A stretch of DNA of 64,000 nucleotides from Candidatus Propionivibrio dominans (GCA_016709335.1 JADJNC010000006.1:1-64000); one strand, 5' to 3'; counted from the stretch's first letter, positions 16,805-27,521 are shown. The notes: generated from the sequence alone by a model not told the origin. Made by a program: numbers and translations.

Positions 16805-17137
16805 GATTAACTCAGTTTCCTTGATGTGTTATTTATTCCATAGAATATTATCATTGATATTGCTAGTTATTACATATTTAATAGCATGATTATCCATTCC
16901 CTAACGGTTATACGACAAACATTGGCGTCAACCTGGTTCTTGCCACCCTGACGAAGCAGTGCGGTCATTCCGGCGAAAGCCGGAATCCAGGAGATTTCAG
17001 CCGTTCTTTCTGGATTCCGGCTTTCGCCGGAATGACAAGTTGAACTGCGTGTCTAATCAGCATAAATGTTGACTTGCCTTGCCGCGCCCGTATAATTCTG
17101 CCTTCTTTGATGTCGCTGGAAGCTCGTGCGGCAATGA
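16805..17137. other. Intergenic stretch with family A repeat before tRNA-Val
   Basis: No gene seen. It holds an AT-rich promoter/operator region for the antitoxin (16805-16900), a near-perfect family A palindrome at 16964-17036, and then the leader of tRNA-Val. Base composition changes sharply here from AT-rich accessory to GC-rich core. Confidence 0.6.
16964..17036. repeat. Palindromic intergenic repeat, family A
   Basis: GTCATTCCGGCGAAAGCC and GGCTTTCGCCGGAATGAC are perfect inverted arms with a spacer of about 35 bases. The cleanest copy in the window. Confidence 0.85.
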
Positions 17138-17214
17138 AGGCGCGTAGCTCAGCTGGTTAGAGCACCACCTTGACATGGTGGGGGTCGTTGGTTCGAGTCC
17201 AATCGCGCCTACCA
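17138..17214 (+). tRNA. tRNA-Val (GAC anticodon)
   Basis: A 77-base cloverleaf. Acceptor AGGCGCG pairs with CGCGCCT, then A and an encoded CCA. The D-arm is GCTC-AGCTGGTTA-GAGC. The anticodon stem CCACC/GGTGG holds loop TTGACAT, giving GAC. The T-arm is GTTGG-TTCGAGT-CCAAT. It marks the border between the accessory region and the translation cluster. Confidence 0.95.
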
Positions 17215-17221
17215 AACTATT

Positions 17222-17249
17222 AAAGCCAGAGCGAGTCTCTGGCTTTATT
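17222..17249 (+). terminator. Hairpin after tRNA-Val, before thrS
   Basis: AAAGCCAGAG, loop CGAGT, CTCTGGCTTT then ATTC: a perfect 10-bp stem but with a short T tract. It could end the tRNA transcript or attenuate read-through into thrS. Confidence 0.5.
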
Positions 17250-17267
17250 CATTTCTGGGGTTGCAAG

Positions 17268-18979
17268 ATGCCGGTCATTACTCTGCCTGATGGTTCTCAA
17301 CGGGAGTTCGCGCAGCCCGTCACGGTTGCCGAAGTGGCGCAAAGCATTGGCGCCGGCCTGGCACGCGCGGCGCTGGCCGGCAAGGTCGATGGTCGTCTGG
17401 TCGACACCTCATTCCGCATCGAGAGCGATGCCCGAGTCGGCATCATCACCGACAAGGATGACGAAGGCCTTGAGGTCATTCGCCATTCCACGGCACACCT
17501 GCTGGCTTATGCGGTAAAAGAGCTGTTCCCGGAAGCCCAGGTCACCATCGGTCCGGTGGTCGAAAACGGCTTTTATTACGACTTCGCGTACAAGCGCCCG
17601 TTCACCCCGGAAGATCTGGTGGCCATCGAAAAACGCATGGGCGAGCTGGCCAAACGCGACATCCCGGTCGCTCGCGAAGTCTGGAAGCGCGATGACGCGA
17701 CGGCTTTCTTCAAGTCGATCGGTGAGCATTACAAGGCCGAACTGATTGCCGCCATTCCTGAAGACCAGGAGGTTTCGCTTTATCGCGAAGGCGATTTCGT
17801 CGACCTCTGCCGCGGCCCGCACGTTCCCTCGACGGGCAAACTCAAGGTCTTCAAGCTGATGAAAGTGGCCGGCGCCTACTGGCGCGGCGATCAGCGCAAC
17901 GAGCAGTTGCAGCGCATTTACGGTACGGCTTGGGCCAAGAAGGAGGAGCAGGACGCTTACCTGCACATGCTCGAAGAAGCCGAGAAGCGCGACCACCGTC
18001 GCCTGGGCCGGCATCTCGATCTGTTCCACCTGCAGGACGAGGCGCCGGGGATGATCTTCTGGCACCCCAAGGGCTGGGCGATGTGGCAGCAGATCGAGCA
18101 GTACATGCGCCGCGTCTATCAGGACAACGGCTATCAGGAAGTGAAGTGTCCGCAAATTCTCGAGCGTTCCCTGTGGGAGAAATCGGGGCACTGGGAGAAC
18201 TCCAAGGACAACATGTTCACCACCGAGTCGGAAAAGCACGAGTACGCGATCAAGCCGATGAATTGTCCGGGGCACATCCAGATTTTCAACACCGGGCTGC
18301 GCAGCTACCGCGACCTGCCGTTGCGTTATGGCGAATTTGGCTCCTGCCATCGCAACGAGCCTTCGGGGGCGCTGCACGGCATCATGCGCGTGCGCGGTTT
18401 CACCCAGGACGACGGCCACATTTTCTGTACCGAAGACCAGATCCAGACCGAAGTGACAAACTTCAACGATCTGGTGCGCCAGGTGTATGCCGATTTCGGT
18501 TTTCACGACGTGGTGGTCATTCGATGCCGCAGCGACTGGGCGCCGAATTTGTCGGCGATGACAACACCCGGCACACGCCGGTCATGCTGCATCGTGCCAT
18601 TCTCGGTTCGCTCGAGCGCTTCATCGGCATTCTGATCGAGAACAGTGCCGGCGCCCTCCCCCTGTGGCTGGCGCCGGTTCAGGCGATCGTCCTGAACATC
18701 TCGGAAAAGCAGTCCGACTATGCCGAACATGTTGCAAATACGCTACGGCGCAAAGGTTTGCGCGCCGAGGCGGATTTGCGCAACGAGAAAATTACCTATA
18801 AAATACGCGACCATAGCTTGAACAAGCTGCCGTACCAAATTGTTGTAGGCGACAAGGAAGTTGCAGCAAATCTGGTTGCCGTGCGTACACGCGGTGGTCA
18901 GGATCTCGGGCAAATGCCGCTCGAGGCACTGATCGAGCGACTTCTCTCGGAAGTCGCGGCGCGAAGTGGCACGGCTTAA
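17268..18979 (+). pseudogene. thrS: Threonyl-tRNA synthetase with about 70 codons missing and frame changed
   Basis: ThrS charges tRNA-Thr. Start ATG 17268 ([14 protein letters not shown]). TGS domain about 1-62, editing (SAD) domain with [16 protein letters not shown], then the class II core: NCPGHIQIF (zinc Cys), motif 2 [31 protein letters not shown]. At about 18525 the frame HDVVV jumps to [15 protein letters not shown] in another frame, followed by [16 protein letters not shown] and the anticodon-binding domain. Compared with the normal family layout of about 640 residues, roughly 208-211 bases are gone. The lost part holds the GEGAFYGPKIEF-to-QLDF segment needed for threonyl-adenylate formation. 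thrS is essential, so a misassembly or a second copy is likely. Confidence 0.85.
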
Positions 18980-19004
18980 TTTTTTCAGAACAAGGAGCGG
19001 AACC

Positions 19005-19526
19005 ATCGCACTGCAAAAGGCGCAACGCGTTAACGGAGAAATCAACGCACCGGAAATTCGACTGGTAGGGGAAGAAAGTGAAGCGCTCGGAATCATGAGC
19101 GTCCGCCAGGCTTTACAGTTGGCCGAGGAGGCCGGAGTTGATCTGGTCGAGATTGCCCCGATGGCGCAACCTCCGGTTTGCCGGATCATGGATTACGGCA
19201 AATTCAAGTACCAGGAACAAAAACGTCAGCATGAGCAGAAGCTCAAGCAGAAGCAGGTTCAGGTCAAGGAAGTCAAGTTCCGCCCGGGTACGGACGAAAA
19301 CGATTATCAGATCAAGTTGCGCAACATGACGCGCTTCCTGCAGGAAGACGATAAAGTCAAGGTGACCTTGCGCTTCCGTGGCCGTGAAATGGCCCACCAG
19401 GAAATCGGCATGCGCCAGATCGAGCGGATCAGGACCGATCTGCAGGATTTTGCCGCCGTCGAGCAGATGCCCAAGATGGAAGGCCGTCAGATGGTGATGA
19501 TTCTGACGCCGAGCAAGAAGAAATAG
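19005..19526 (+). CDS. infC: Translation initiation factor IF-3, ATC start codon
   Basis: IF-3 keeps 30S subunits free and proofreads start codons. The protein, about 173 residues, begins at ATC 19005 (read as Met, then [19 protein letters not shown]), preceded by CAAGGAGCGG. No ATG fits the conserved N-terminus; the only upstream ATG-type frame (18966) would overlap thrS and adds unrelated residues. The N-domain has the [19 protein letters not shown] motif, followed by a lysine-rich linker ([15 protein letters not shown]), then the C-domain ([18 protein letters not shown]). In E. coli infC starts with AUU, and IF-3 represses its own mRNA through it. The ATC here implies the same control. Confidence 0.95.
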   Translation: MALQKAQRVNGEINAPEIRLVGEESEALGIMSVRQALQLAEEAGVDLVEIAPMAQPPVCRIMDYGKFKYQEQKRQHEQKLKQKQVQVKEVKFRPGTDENDYQIKLRNMTRFLQEDDKVKVTLRFRGREMAHQEIGMRQIERIRTDLQDFAAVEQMPKMEGRQMVMILTPSKKK

Positions 19527-19538
19527 GTTAAGGATAAG

Positions 19539-19661
19539 AAGCGAACCACCAAGACATAAAGGGCACCAAGTTTCACCAAGAAGAGCGATCAAATTTCTTG
19601 GTTTTCTTGGTTCTCCTTGGTGCCTCTTGGTGAACTTGGTGACTTGGTGGTTCGCTTTTTT
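19539..19661 (+). repeat. 120-base near-perfect palindrome between infC and rpmI
   Basis: Arms start AAGCGAACCACCAAG and end CTTGGTGGTTCGCTT, followed by TTTTTT. The inside repeats CCAAG/CTTGG units (GGCACCAAG, TTCACCAAGAA and their complements). It could act as a strong terminator or mRNA-stabilising hairpin for infC. It could also be an unrelated repeat element inserted there. It lies exactly where ribosomal protein L20 controls rpmI-rplT in enterics. Confidence 0.65.
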
Positions 19662-19758
19662 CAAGTAGTCAGCAGTTGCAGCACCCACAAGTGGTATCAG
19701 GTCAAAAGAACTCCCGCCGGGAGACACCTGCGTCCATGTTAAAAAACAGGAGCATTCA

Positions 19759-19956
19759 ATGCCCAAAATGAAGACCAAGAGTGGCGCCAAAAAGCGCTTC
19801 AAGGTCAGCGCGAGTGGCCGTATCAAGCGCGGACAGGCGTTCAAACGCCACATCCTGACCAAGAAAACCACCAAAGCCAAGCGTCAGTTGCGCGGCATGA
19901 CCGGAGTGCATGACTCCGACAAGGCCATGGTTCGTGCCATGTTGCCTTACGCTTAA
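19759..19956 (+). CDS. rpmI: 50S ribosomal protein L35
   Basis: 65 residues, highly basic: [20 protein letters not shown], then [18 protein letters not shown] and the C-terminal [15 protein letters not shown], all family hallmarks. It is preceded by AACAGGAG. rplT follows after 11 bases in the conserved infC-rpmI-rplT order. Confidence 0.98.
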   Translation: MPKMKTKSGAKKRFKVSASGRIKRGQAFKRHILTKKTTKAKRQLRGMTGVHDSDKAMVRAMLPYA

Positions 19957-19967
19957 GGAGATCGAAG

Positions 19968-20327
19968 ATGCCCCGAGTCAAACGTGGTGTAACGGCGCGC
20001 GCGCGCCACAAGAAAATTATCGCACTGGCCAAGGGTTACCGCGGCCGCCGCAAGAATGTCTACCGCATCGCCAAACAGGCGGTAATGAAGGCCGGTCAGT
20101 ACGCCTACCGTGACCGTCGGCAAAGGAAACGTCAGTTCCGCACGCTGTGGATTGCCCGTATCAACGCGGCCGCCCGGGAACTCGGCCTGAAGTACAGCAC
20201 TTTCATGAACGGCCTCAAGAAGGCGCAGATCGAAGTCGACCGAAAGGTGCTGGCCGATCTGGCTGTTTTCGACAAGCCGGCATTTGCTGCTCTGGCCGTT
20301 CAAGCCAAAGCCCAACTCGGCGCCTGA
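19968..20327 (+). CDS. rplT: 50S ribosomal protein L20
   Basis: 119 residues: [40 protein letters not shown], and the C-terminal [20 protein letters not shown]. Binds 23S rRNA early in 50S assembly and in enterics also represses its own operon. AAGGAGA lies upstream of the ATG. A terminator follows 19 bases after the stop. Confidence 0.98.
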   Translation: MPRVKRGVTARARHKKIIALAKGYRGRRKNVYRIAKQAVMKAGQYAYRDRRQRKRQFRTLWIARINAAARELGLKYSTFMNGLKKAQIEVDRKVLADLAVFDKPAFAALAVQAKAQLGA

Positions 20328-20346
20328 TTCAACGCGTGTGGAAAAG

Positions 20347-20370
20347 GGAGGCTCGCGCCTCCTTTTTTTT
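20347..20370 (+). terminator. Rho-independent terminator after rplT
   Basis: GGAGGC-TCGC-GCCTCC stem directly followed by eight T. Ends the infC-rpmI-rplT transcript. Confidence 0.9.
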
Positions 20371-20454
20371 CGGTGAAGTGTTAAATATTCACAGATGAGC
20401 CATGAATATCAGTTGGCCCGCAATGGTGTCATGTTCCAGCACTGTTTTCCGCCG

Positions 20455-20528
20455 GTCATTCCGGCGCAAGCCGGAATCCAGAAAGCAAGGCTGGAAATCA
20501 CCTGGATTCCGGCTTGCGCCGGAATGAC
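20455..20528. repeat. Palindromic intergenic repeat, family A, between rplT and pheS
   Basis: GTCATTCCGGCGCAAGCC and GGCTTGCGCCGGAATGAC are perfect arms. It ends 32 bases before the pheS start, so it lies in the pheS leader if transcription begins upstream. Confidence 0.85.
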
Positions 20529-20548
20529 GAGCTGAGCTTCATGGCTAA

Positions 20549-21607
<1,059 letters not shown>

Positions 21608-21632
21608 CCGCATTTGCTGATACGGATCGTTC

Positions 21633-24008
21633 ATGAAATTCTCTGAATCCTGGCTGCGCTGCTTTGTTAACCCGAGTCTCACTGGCGAGGCTTTTTCTCA
21701 CCTGCTGACCATGGCCGGTCTCGAAGTCGAAGAGGAGCAACGCGTCGCGCCCGCCTTCGACAAGGTTGTCGTGGCGCGCGTGCTCGAAGTCAACAAGCAC
21801 CCCGACGCCGACCGGCTGAATGTATGCCGTGTCGATATCGGCAGCGGTGAAGTGCAGCAGATCGTCTGCGGCGCACCCAACGTCGTTCCCGGTCTCAAGG
21901 TGCCTTGTGCCCTGCCCGGCGCCATACTGCCCGGCGACTTCACGATCAAGGTCGCCAGGGTGCGCGGCATCGAGTCCTCGGGCATGCTGTGCTCGGCCAG
22001 GGAACTCGGCATTGACGAAGACGCCTCCGGCCTGCTGGTCCTGCCCGACGAGGCACCGGTCGGCCAGGACATCCGCGCCTGCCTTGATCTCGACGATCGC
22101 CTGCTGACGCTGAAACTGACGCCCAATCGCGCCGACTGCCTGTCGCTCACCGGCGTCGCGCGTGAAGTAGCGGCCTTGACCCGTACGCCGGCGACTTACC
22201 CCGAATGTGTTGCCGCGCCGGTCAGCATCGCGACCCGGCGCCAGATCGTTCTCGATGCCCCCGAGGCCTGCCCGCTCTACTGCGGTCGCGTTGTGTCCGG
22301 CGTCGATGGTCGCGCGGCCACTCCCGACTGGATGAAGCGCCGCCTGGAGCGCAGCGGCCTGCGCTCGATTTCCGCGCTGGTCGACATCACCAACTACGTC
22401 ATGCTCGAGCTGGGCCAGCCTCTGCACGCTTTCGACAACACCCGGCTCGATGGCGCCATCCACGCGCGCATGGCGCGAGCGGGAGAAAAGATCCTGCTGC
22501 TCAATGAACAGACGCTGGAACTTCAGGACGACGTTCTGCTGATCGCCGACGACAAGCACCCGGTGGCGATGGCCGGGATCATGGGCGGCGAAGACAGCGG
22601 CATTACGCTTGACACGCGCGAGATGTTCCTTGAAGCGGCCTTCTTTGCGCCGAAAGCGATTGCCGGCCGCGCCCGTCGCTACGGCTTTGTCTCGGATGCA
22701 TCGCACCGCTTCGAGCGCGGTGTCGATTTTGGCGGAACACGGCGTGCGCTCGAACGCGCCACCCAGCTCATTCTCGAGATCTGCGGCGGACAGGCCGGGC
22801 CGCTGTGCGAAGCCGAAGCGGCCTTGCCGCAAAGGGCAGCCGTCCGTCTTCGTCCGGCGCGCGTAAGCAGGGTTCTTGGTGTGACCTTTGCTCCCGAACT
22901 GATCGGCGAACTTTTTGCGCGTCTCGATCTGGCCTATAAACGTGAGGGCGATGACTTCATCGTCATACCGCCGAGTTATCGCTTCGATATCGAGATCGAA
23001 GAAGACCTGATCGAAGAAATCGTCCGCCTTTACGGCTACGACAACATTCCATCGCCGGCACCGCGCGCGACGCTGTCGATGCTGCCGCAAAGCGAGGAGA
23101 CACGCCCCTTGAGCCGGGTTCGACAGATCCTCGCGGATCGCGGATTTCAGGAAGTCATCAACTTCGCCTTTGTCGAAGAGGCCTGGGAATGCGACTTTGT
23201 AGCCAATACGGCGCCGATCCGCCTGGCCAACCCGATCGCCAGCCAGATGAGCGTGATGCGCTCGACGCTGATTGGTGGACTGGTGGCCAATGTCGTCACC
23301 AATCTGAAGCGCAGGCAAAGCCGCGTGCGTGTGTTTGAGACTGGCCGCTGCTTCTGGCGCGACAAAAGCGGTAGCCCGGTCGAAGGTTTCCGCCAGCCGT
23401 GGAAAATCGCCGCTCTGGCTTACGGCAGCGCCCTCCCCGAGCAATGGGGAAGCGCTACGCGCAACGTCGATTTCTTCGATATCAAGGGTGAAATCGAAAC
23501 GCTGCTGGCACCGCTCGTTGCCCGCTTCGAGAAGGTCAACCACCCGGCACTGCATCCGGGTCGCAGCGCGAGCGTGACTGTTGATGGCAAGGTCATCGGC
23601 CTGGTCGGCGAACTGCATCCGCAATGGCTGCAGAAATACGACCTTCCACTGGCACCGCTGCTATTCGAGCTGGATCTCGCTGCCCTGACTCAATCTGCAT
23701 TACCGCAATCGAGCGAGATTTCACGGCAACCCCCGGCCATCCGCGATCTGGCCATCGTCGTTGATCAGAAACTCGAATTGCAGACCCTCATGGACGGCAT
23801 GGCAGCGCATCGGCCGGCCATCATTCAGGACATTCGACTGTTCGATGTATACACCGGAAAAGGCATCGCCGCCGGGGAAAAAAGTCTTGCATTTCGTATA
23901 GTTATGCAAGATACTCAAAAAACTTTGCAAGATGCGGAAGTCGATGCCGCAGTGCAACAACTGATGTCTTATTTGCAGCATGCCTTCGCGGCACAGCTTC
24001 GCGTCTGA
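21633..24008 (+). CDS. pheT: Phenylalanyl-tRNA synthetase beta subunit
   Basis: 791 residues, full length. The N-terminal tRNA-binding OB domain is at about 40-150 (VCRVDIGSGEVQQIVCGAPN). The B3/B4 editing region follows (SDASHRFERGVDFGGTRRAL), then the B5 domain (EEDLIEEIVRLYGYDNIPSP), the class II-like core, and the C-terminal ferredoxin-fold anticodon-binding domain (QPPAIRDLAIVVDQKLELQT, VYTGKGIAAGEKSLAFRIVM). ihfA begins 12 bases after the stop, as in other proteobacteria. Confidence 0.98.
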   Translation: MKFSESWLRCFVNPSLTGEAFSHLLTMAGLEVEEEQRVAPAFDKVVVARVLEVNKHPDADRLNVCRVDIGSGEVQQIVCGAPNVVPGLKVPCALPGAILPGDFTIKVARVRGIESSGMLCSARELGIDEDASGLLVLPDEAPVGQDIRACLDLDDRLLTLKLTPNRADCLSLTGVAREVAALTRTPATYPECVAAPVSIATRRQIVLDAPEACPLYCGRVVSGVDGRAATPDWMKRRLERSGLRSISALVDITNYVMLELGQPLHAFDNTRLDGAIHARMARAGEKILLLNEQTLELQDDVLLIADDKHPVAMAGIMGGEDSGITLDTREMFLEAAFFAPKAIAGRARRYGFVSDASHRFERGVDFGGTRRALERATQLILEICGGQAGPLCEAEAALPQRAAVRLRPARVSRVLGVTFAPELIGELFARLDLAYKREGDDFIVIPPSYRFDIEIEEDLIEEIVRLYGYDNIPSPAPRATLSMLPQSEETRPLSRVRQILADRGFQEVINFAFVEEAWECDFVANTAPIRLANPIASQMSVMRSTLIGGLVANVVTNLKRRQSRVRVFETGRCFWRDKSGSPVEGFRQPWKIAALAYGSALPEQWGSATRNVDFFDIKGEIETLLAPLVARFEKVNHPALHPGRSASVTVDGKVIGLVGELHPQWLQKYDLPLAPLLFELDLAALTQSALPQSSEISRQPPAIRDLAIVVDQKLELQTLMDGMAAHRPAIIQDIRLFDVYTGKGIAAGEKSLAFRIVMQDTQKTLQDAEVDAAVQQLMSYLQHAFAAQLRV

Positions 24009-24020
24009 CAGGGAAAAGAC

Positions 24021-24323
24021 ATGACGCTTACCAAAGCAGAACTCGCAGATTTACTGTTTGAAAAAGTCGGCCTCAATAAACGTGAGGCCAAGGATATGGT
24101 CGAAGCCTTCTTCGAAGAGATCCGAAACGCGCTTGAACGCGGTGACGGGGTGAAGCTCTCGGGGTTTGGCAATTTCCAGTTGCGTGACAAACCACAACGC
24201 CCCGGACGCAATCCGAAAACCGGTGAGGAAATTCCGATCACCGCACGGCGTGTCGTGACTTTCCATGCCAGCCAGAAGCTGAAGGGTGAAGTGGAGCTCT
24301 CCTACAATGGATCCGAGTCTTAA
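24021..24323 (+). CDS. ihfA: Integration host factor alpha subunit
   Basis: 100 residues, HU/IHF family. [20 protein letters not shown] at the start, [20 protein letters not shown], and the DNA-bending arm [20 protein letters not shown] with the intercalating proline context NPKTGE. It heterodimerises with IHF-beta and bends DNA. It follows pheT in the standard operon and overlaps the MerR gene. Confidence 0.97.
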   Translation: MTLTKAELADLLFEKVGLNKREAKDMVEAFFEEIRNALERGDGVKLSGFGNFQLRDKPQRPGRNPKTGEEIPITARRVVTFHASQKLKGEVELSYNGSES

Positions 24324-24693
24324 AGATTCCGGCAAGGAGCCTTTGCCGCCCATCCCGGCCAAACGCTACTTCACCATTGGCGAAGTCAGCGAACTCTGTG
24401 GCGTCAAGCCGCACGTCCTGCGCTATTGGGAACAGGAATTCACCCAGCTCAAGCCGGTCAAGCGGCGCGGCAACCGGCGCTATTACCAGCATCATGAAGT
24501 ATTGCTGGTACGCCGTATCCGCGAACTTCTCTACAGCCAGGGCTTTACCATCAGCGGCGCGCGTCATCGTCTCGACGATGCGCCCAGCGAAGCCAAACCC
24601 TCCGCCCTGACCCCCGAATTCCTTCGCGGTGAACTACTTAACATCGCTGAAATGCTCCGGATCGAAGACAAACCGGCGTCATCTGGTTTATAA
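24307..24693 (+). CDS. MerR-family transcriptional regulator
   Basis: 128 residues. MerR HTH at about 18-88: [40 protein letters not shown], then [20 protein letters not shown]. The C-terminal effector region is very short and has no metal-binding cysteines, as in the small MerR protein usually found after ihfA. ATG 24307 overlaps the ihfA end by 17 bases; GTG 24286 is a less likely start. The effector is unknown. Confidence 0.93.
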   Translation: MDPSLKDSGKEPLPPIPAKRYFTIGEVSELCGVKPHVLRYWEQEFTQLKPVKRRGNRRYYQHHEVLLVRRIRELLYSQGFTISGARHRLDDAPSEAKPSALTPEFLRGELLNIAEMLRIEDKPASSGL

Positions 24694-24703
24694 TCGCCGG
24701 CTG

Positions 24704-24781
<78 letters not shown>

Positions 24782-24797
24782 GTAATACCAAGCACTT

Positions 24798-24828
24798 AGC
24801 CAATCCTTCGGGGTTGGCTTTTTGCTTT
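24798..24828 (+). terminator. Rho-independent terminator after tRNA-Pro
   Basis: AGCCAATCC-TTCG-GGGTTGGCT stem with a stable TTCG tetraloop, followed by TTTTTGCTTTT. Confidence 0.85.
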
Positions 24829-25009
24829 TCTAGGCGAATTATCGTTCAGTACCCCAACAAATACCCGCTACCGCAGGTTGCTCCGGTGACGACCCATACA
24901 GCGAATAGCCTCTTTGCCGGGCAGGTCAGCAAAATCATCGACGCGGGCAAACAAGTGAAATCCGCCAGTGACTTTGAAATCATCACTTGGCTTGTGATAA
25001 AGTAGCTAC

Positions 25010-25023
25010 GTATCCATAGATAC
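25010..25023. promoter_or_regulatory. Palindrome upstream of vapB, candidate operator
   Basis: GTATC-CATA-GATAC, directly followed by the vapB Shine-Dalgarno AAGGAGG. This position suits autorepression by the VapBC complex. Confidence 0.5.
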
Positions 25024-25035
25024 AAGGAGGCTGTC

Positions 25036-25287
25036 ATGCTAGCTACCGCAAAACTGTTTAAAACCGGACATAGCCAGGCCGTTCGCTTGCCCAAGGCCTT
25101 CAGGCTACCGGGCGACGAGGTCTGGGTACATAAAAACGAAGTCACCGGTGTCGTCACGCTCACCCCAAAGAAAAGCATGACCGACGGCCTCGACAAGTTG
25201 TTCAGGCTGATAGCGGATGCGACTGTGCCAGAAGAGTTCATGGCCGAGCGAGATAACAAGGCGGGTGGGTTCCGGGAGATTTTTTGA
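25036..25287 (+). CDS. vapB: VapB-type antitoxin (AbrB/SpoVT-like swapped-hairpin fold)
   Basis: 83 residues. The N-terminal AbrB-like DNA-binding fold has the signature AKLFKTGHSQAVRLPKAFRL, then GDEVWVHKNEVTGVVTLTPK. The C-terminal part, which should wrap the toxin, ends AERDNKAGGFREIF. The stop overlaps the toxin start (TGATG). The AAGGAGG ribosome site sits just after a palindromic candidate operator. Confidence 0.92.
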   Translation: MLATAKLFKTGHSQAVRLPKAFRLPGDEVWVHKNEVTGVVTLTPKKSMTDGLDKLFRLIADATVPEEFMAERDNKAGGFREIF

Positions 25288-25694
25288 TGCCGCATTATTT
25301 GCTTGACACCGACATTTGCAGCTACGCGATCAAGCGCAAAGAGCCGGGGTTGTTGAGCAAAATACGTGCTGGGCTGGTAAGTGAAGAAATCGCCATTTCG
25401 GCCATTACCCGTGGCGAATTGCTGTATGGCCTTGAACTCGTACCCGATGCCACGACGCTTAAACTCGCGGTGCTCGCGTTTCTCGATTATATGCCCTGCC
25501 TGGAATGGCCTGTTTCAGCGGCAGAGCATTATGCCAAACTGCGAGCTACGCAAAAGCTGACCGGCAGGCTCCTGGGCTACATGGACACCCTGATTGCCTG
25601 CCATGCGCTCGCTGAAAATTTGATACTCCTCACCAACAACGAACGTGATTTTGCACGTATTCCCGGATTGACCATTGAAAACTGGGCCGCTTGA
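25287..25694 (+). CDS. vapC: VapC-type PIN-domain ribonuclease toxin
   Basis: 135 residues. PIN domain with four acidic positions: LLDTDICSYAIK (D), AITRGELLYGLE (E), GYMDTLIACHALAENL (D) and TNNERDFARIPGL (E/D). Family members cleave tRNA or rRNA when not bound by VapB. ATG 25287 overlaps the vapB stop; the TTG three bases earlier is less likely. Confidence 0.93.
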   Translation: MPHYLLDTDICSYAIKRKEPGLLSKIRAGLVSEEIAISAITRGELLYGLELVPDATTLKLAVLAFLDYMPCLEWPVSAAEHYAKLRATQKLTGRLLGYMDTLIACHALAENLILLTNNERDFARIPGLTIENWAA

Positions 25695-25848
25695 ATAAGT
25701 GCTGCAAATTTGTTCTTGAAACGATCGTTCCATACGACAGGTCTGCAAGGCTTATGATATGGCGATCAACAAGGCATGCTTGCGAAGAATGGCGTATTTA
25801 TTGGCTTGCAGGTCGTCGATCGGCGAGGCTCCCACAGGGACAGCGTCG

Positions 25849-27259
25849 TCAAAGCACCTTCCCGGGGTTCATCAGGCCCTTCGGATCGAAGGCCTGCTTG
25901 ACGGCGCGCATCAAATCCATTTCGACCGCACTCTTGTAGCGCAGGATTTCCTCGCGTTTGAGCTGACCGATGCCGTGCTCGGCGCTGATGCTGCCACCGA
26001 GTTGATGCACGATGTCGTGGACGATCCGATTGACTTGCGGCTGCATGGCAATGAATGCGGCGTTCCCGATCGCTTCCGGTTTCGACTGGTTGTAATGCAG
26101 GTTGCCATCGCCGACATGGCCGAAGGCGACGACGCGAAAGCCAGGGAAGGCTTTTTTCAGTGCCGCGTCGGCGCGCTCAAGGAACTCGGGGATTGCCGAG
26201 ATCGGGACCGAAATGTCGTGCTTGATGCTCACGCCCTCGACCTTCTGGGCTTCGCTGATGTTCTCGCGCAACGCCCACAAACGCCTGGCCTGCTCGCCGC
26301 TCTGCGCCAGCACGGCGTTGCTGATCACGCCGCGCTCGAGCATTTTTTCAAGAAAATATTCCATTGAGGATCGTAGCGCGCCGGCTTCGCCGGATCCTGA
26401 AAGCTCGACGAGAAGATGCCACGGGCTTGCCGCAAGGGGCGGCTGCGCGCCTGGAATGTGTTTGAGCACCAGGCCAAGTGCGATGTCGGAGACGAGTTCG
26501 CAGGCGGTCAGCGTGGCGCCAAAAGCGCTTTGCAGATCACCCAGCAGATGTACGGCGGCCTGCGGCGATTCGAGCGCCAGCCAACAGGTAGCGCTGGCCT
26601 GCGGCAGAGGAAAAAGCTTGAGCACCGGCGCCGGTAATGATGCCGAGTGTACCCTCGGCGCCGATGAAGAGCTGCTTGAGGTCGTAGCCGGTGTTGTCCT
26701 TGCGCAGACCGTGCAGGCCGTTCCAGACCTCGCCGCTGGGCAGTACCACTTCCAGTCCGAGCGTGAGTTCGCGCATGTTGCCGTAACGTATCACCTGCAC
26801 GCCACCGGCATTGGTCGACAGATTGCCGCCGATCTGACAACTGCCTTCGGCGGCCAATGCCAGTGGAAACAGCCGCCAGGCCGCCAATGCGGCTTCATGC
26901 ACGGCCTGCAGAAGGCAACCGGCCTCGACCGTGATCGAACTGTTGTCCAGGTCAATCTTCCGGATACGGTTCAGGCGGGACAGGCAGATCAGCACGGCTT
27001 CTCCGCTTTCATCAGGAATGCTTGCCCCGCACAGGCTGGTATTGCCGCCCTGCGGCACCATTGCCACGCCTGCCTGTGAGCAGGCGCGCACCACGGCGGA
27101 CACTTCTTCGCTCGATGCCGGTCGTACCAGGCAACGCGCCGCGCCGCGATAGTACCCACGCCAGTCGAGGAGATAGGGCGCCATGTCACCGGCCGCCGTC
27201 AGGATGTTATCGGAGCCGACAATGGCAACGAGTTGTTCAATTAAATCCAAGCAGGACAC
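25849..27259 (-). pseudogene. FAD-linked D-2-hydroxyacid dehydrogenase (GlcD/D-lactate type), +1 frameshift
   Basis: A VAO-type flavoprotein oxidising D-lactate, glycolate or D-2-hydroxyglutarate. First frame: FAD-binding PCMH region with VAMVPQGGNTSLCG, GGNLSTNAGGVQVIRYGN, AEGTLGIITGA. The reading then runs off-frame. The second frame continues VLKLFPLPQASATCW to FGHVGDGNLHYN (metal and substrate site), SAEHGIGQLKREEILR and DPKGLMNPGKVL at the end. The change is one extra base at 26625-26626; without it the gene is 469 residues, the normal size. Everything else is intact, so sequencing error or a very recent mutation is likely. Confidence 0.85.
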
Positions 27260-27329
27260 CCCTTGCTTTCAGAAACAGGATTTAACCACGACGGGCTGGC
27301 TGCGCAGGCAATTATTGCTGCGGCCCGAA

Positions 27330-27442
27330 AATGCCTGAAGATCGTGGTTCGAGGCCAGGCTTCGCGCTCAACACGAAGTTGGCCTGGGTCAAGGAGGCGA
27401 ATCCACTCCAGCACTGGATACCGGCTTTCGCCGGTTTGACGG
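27330..27442. repeat. Decayed palindromic repeat region downstream of rimO
   Basis: GATCGTGGTTCGAGGCCAGG (27344-27363) recurs, inverted and diverged, at about 12290-12317. A degenerate family A half-element with ACCGGCTTTCGCCGG lies at 27420-27434. Confidence 0.45.
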
Positions 27443-27521
27443 CAGCCAATTTGTTTTCTCGGCGACAATGGCGGGCGATCGTTTTTCGCCTGTATGGCCT
27501 GGTGATCTGCGCAGTCAACTA

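Noticed and set aside
1..17137. tRNA-Val as integration site of a prophage or integrative element
   Set aside because: The island is on the 5' side of the tRNA, no integrase is present and I found no second copy of the tRNA 3' end in the window.
17175..17267. thrS frame extending upstream through tRNA-Val
   Set aside because: It runs through a clear tRNA gene; the conserved ThrS N-terminus begins at 17268.
3971..20528. CRISPR array
   Set aside because: The repeated ATTCCGG units are paired, inverted and kilobases apart, not direct repeats with regular spacers.
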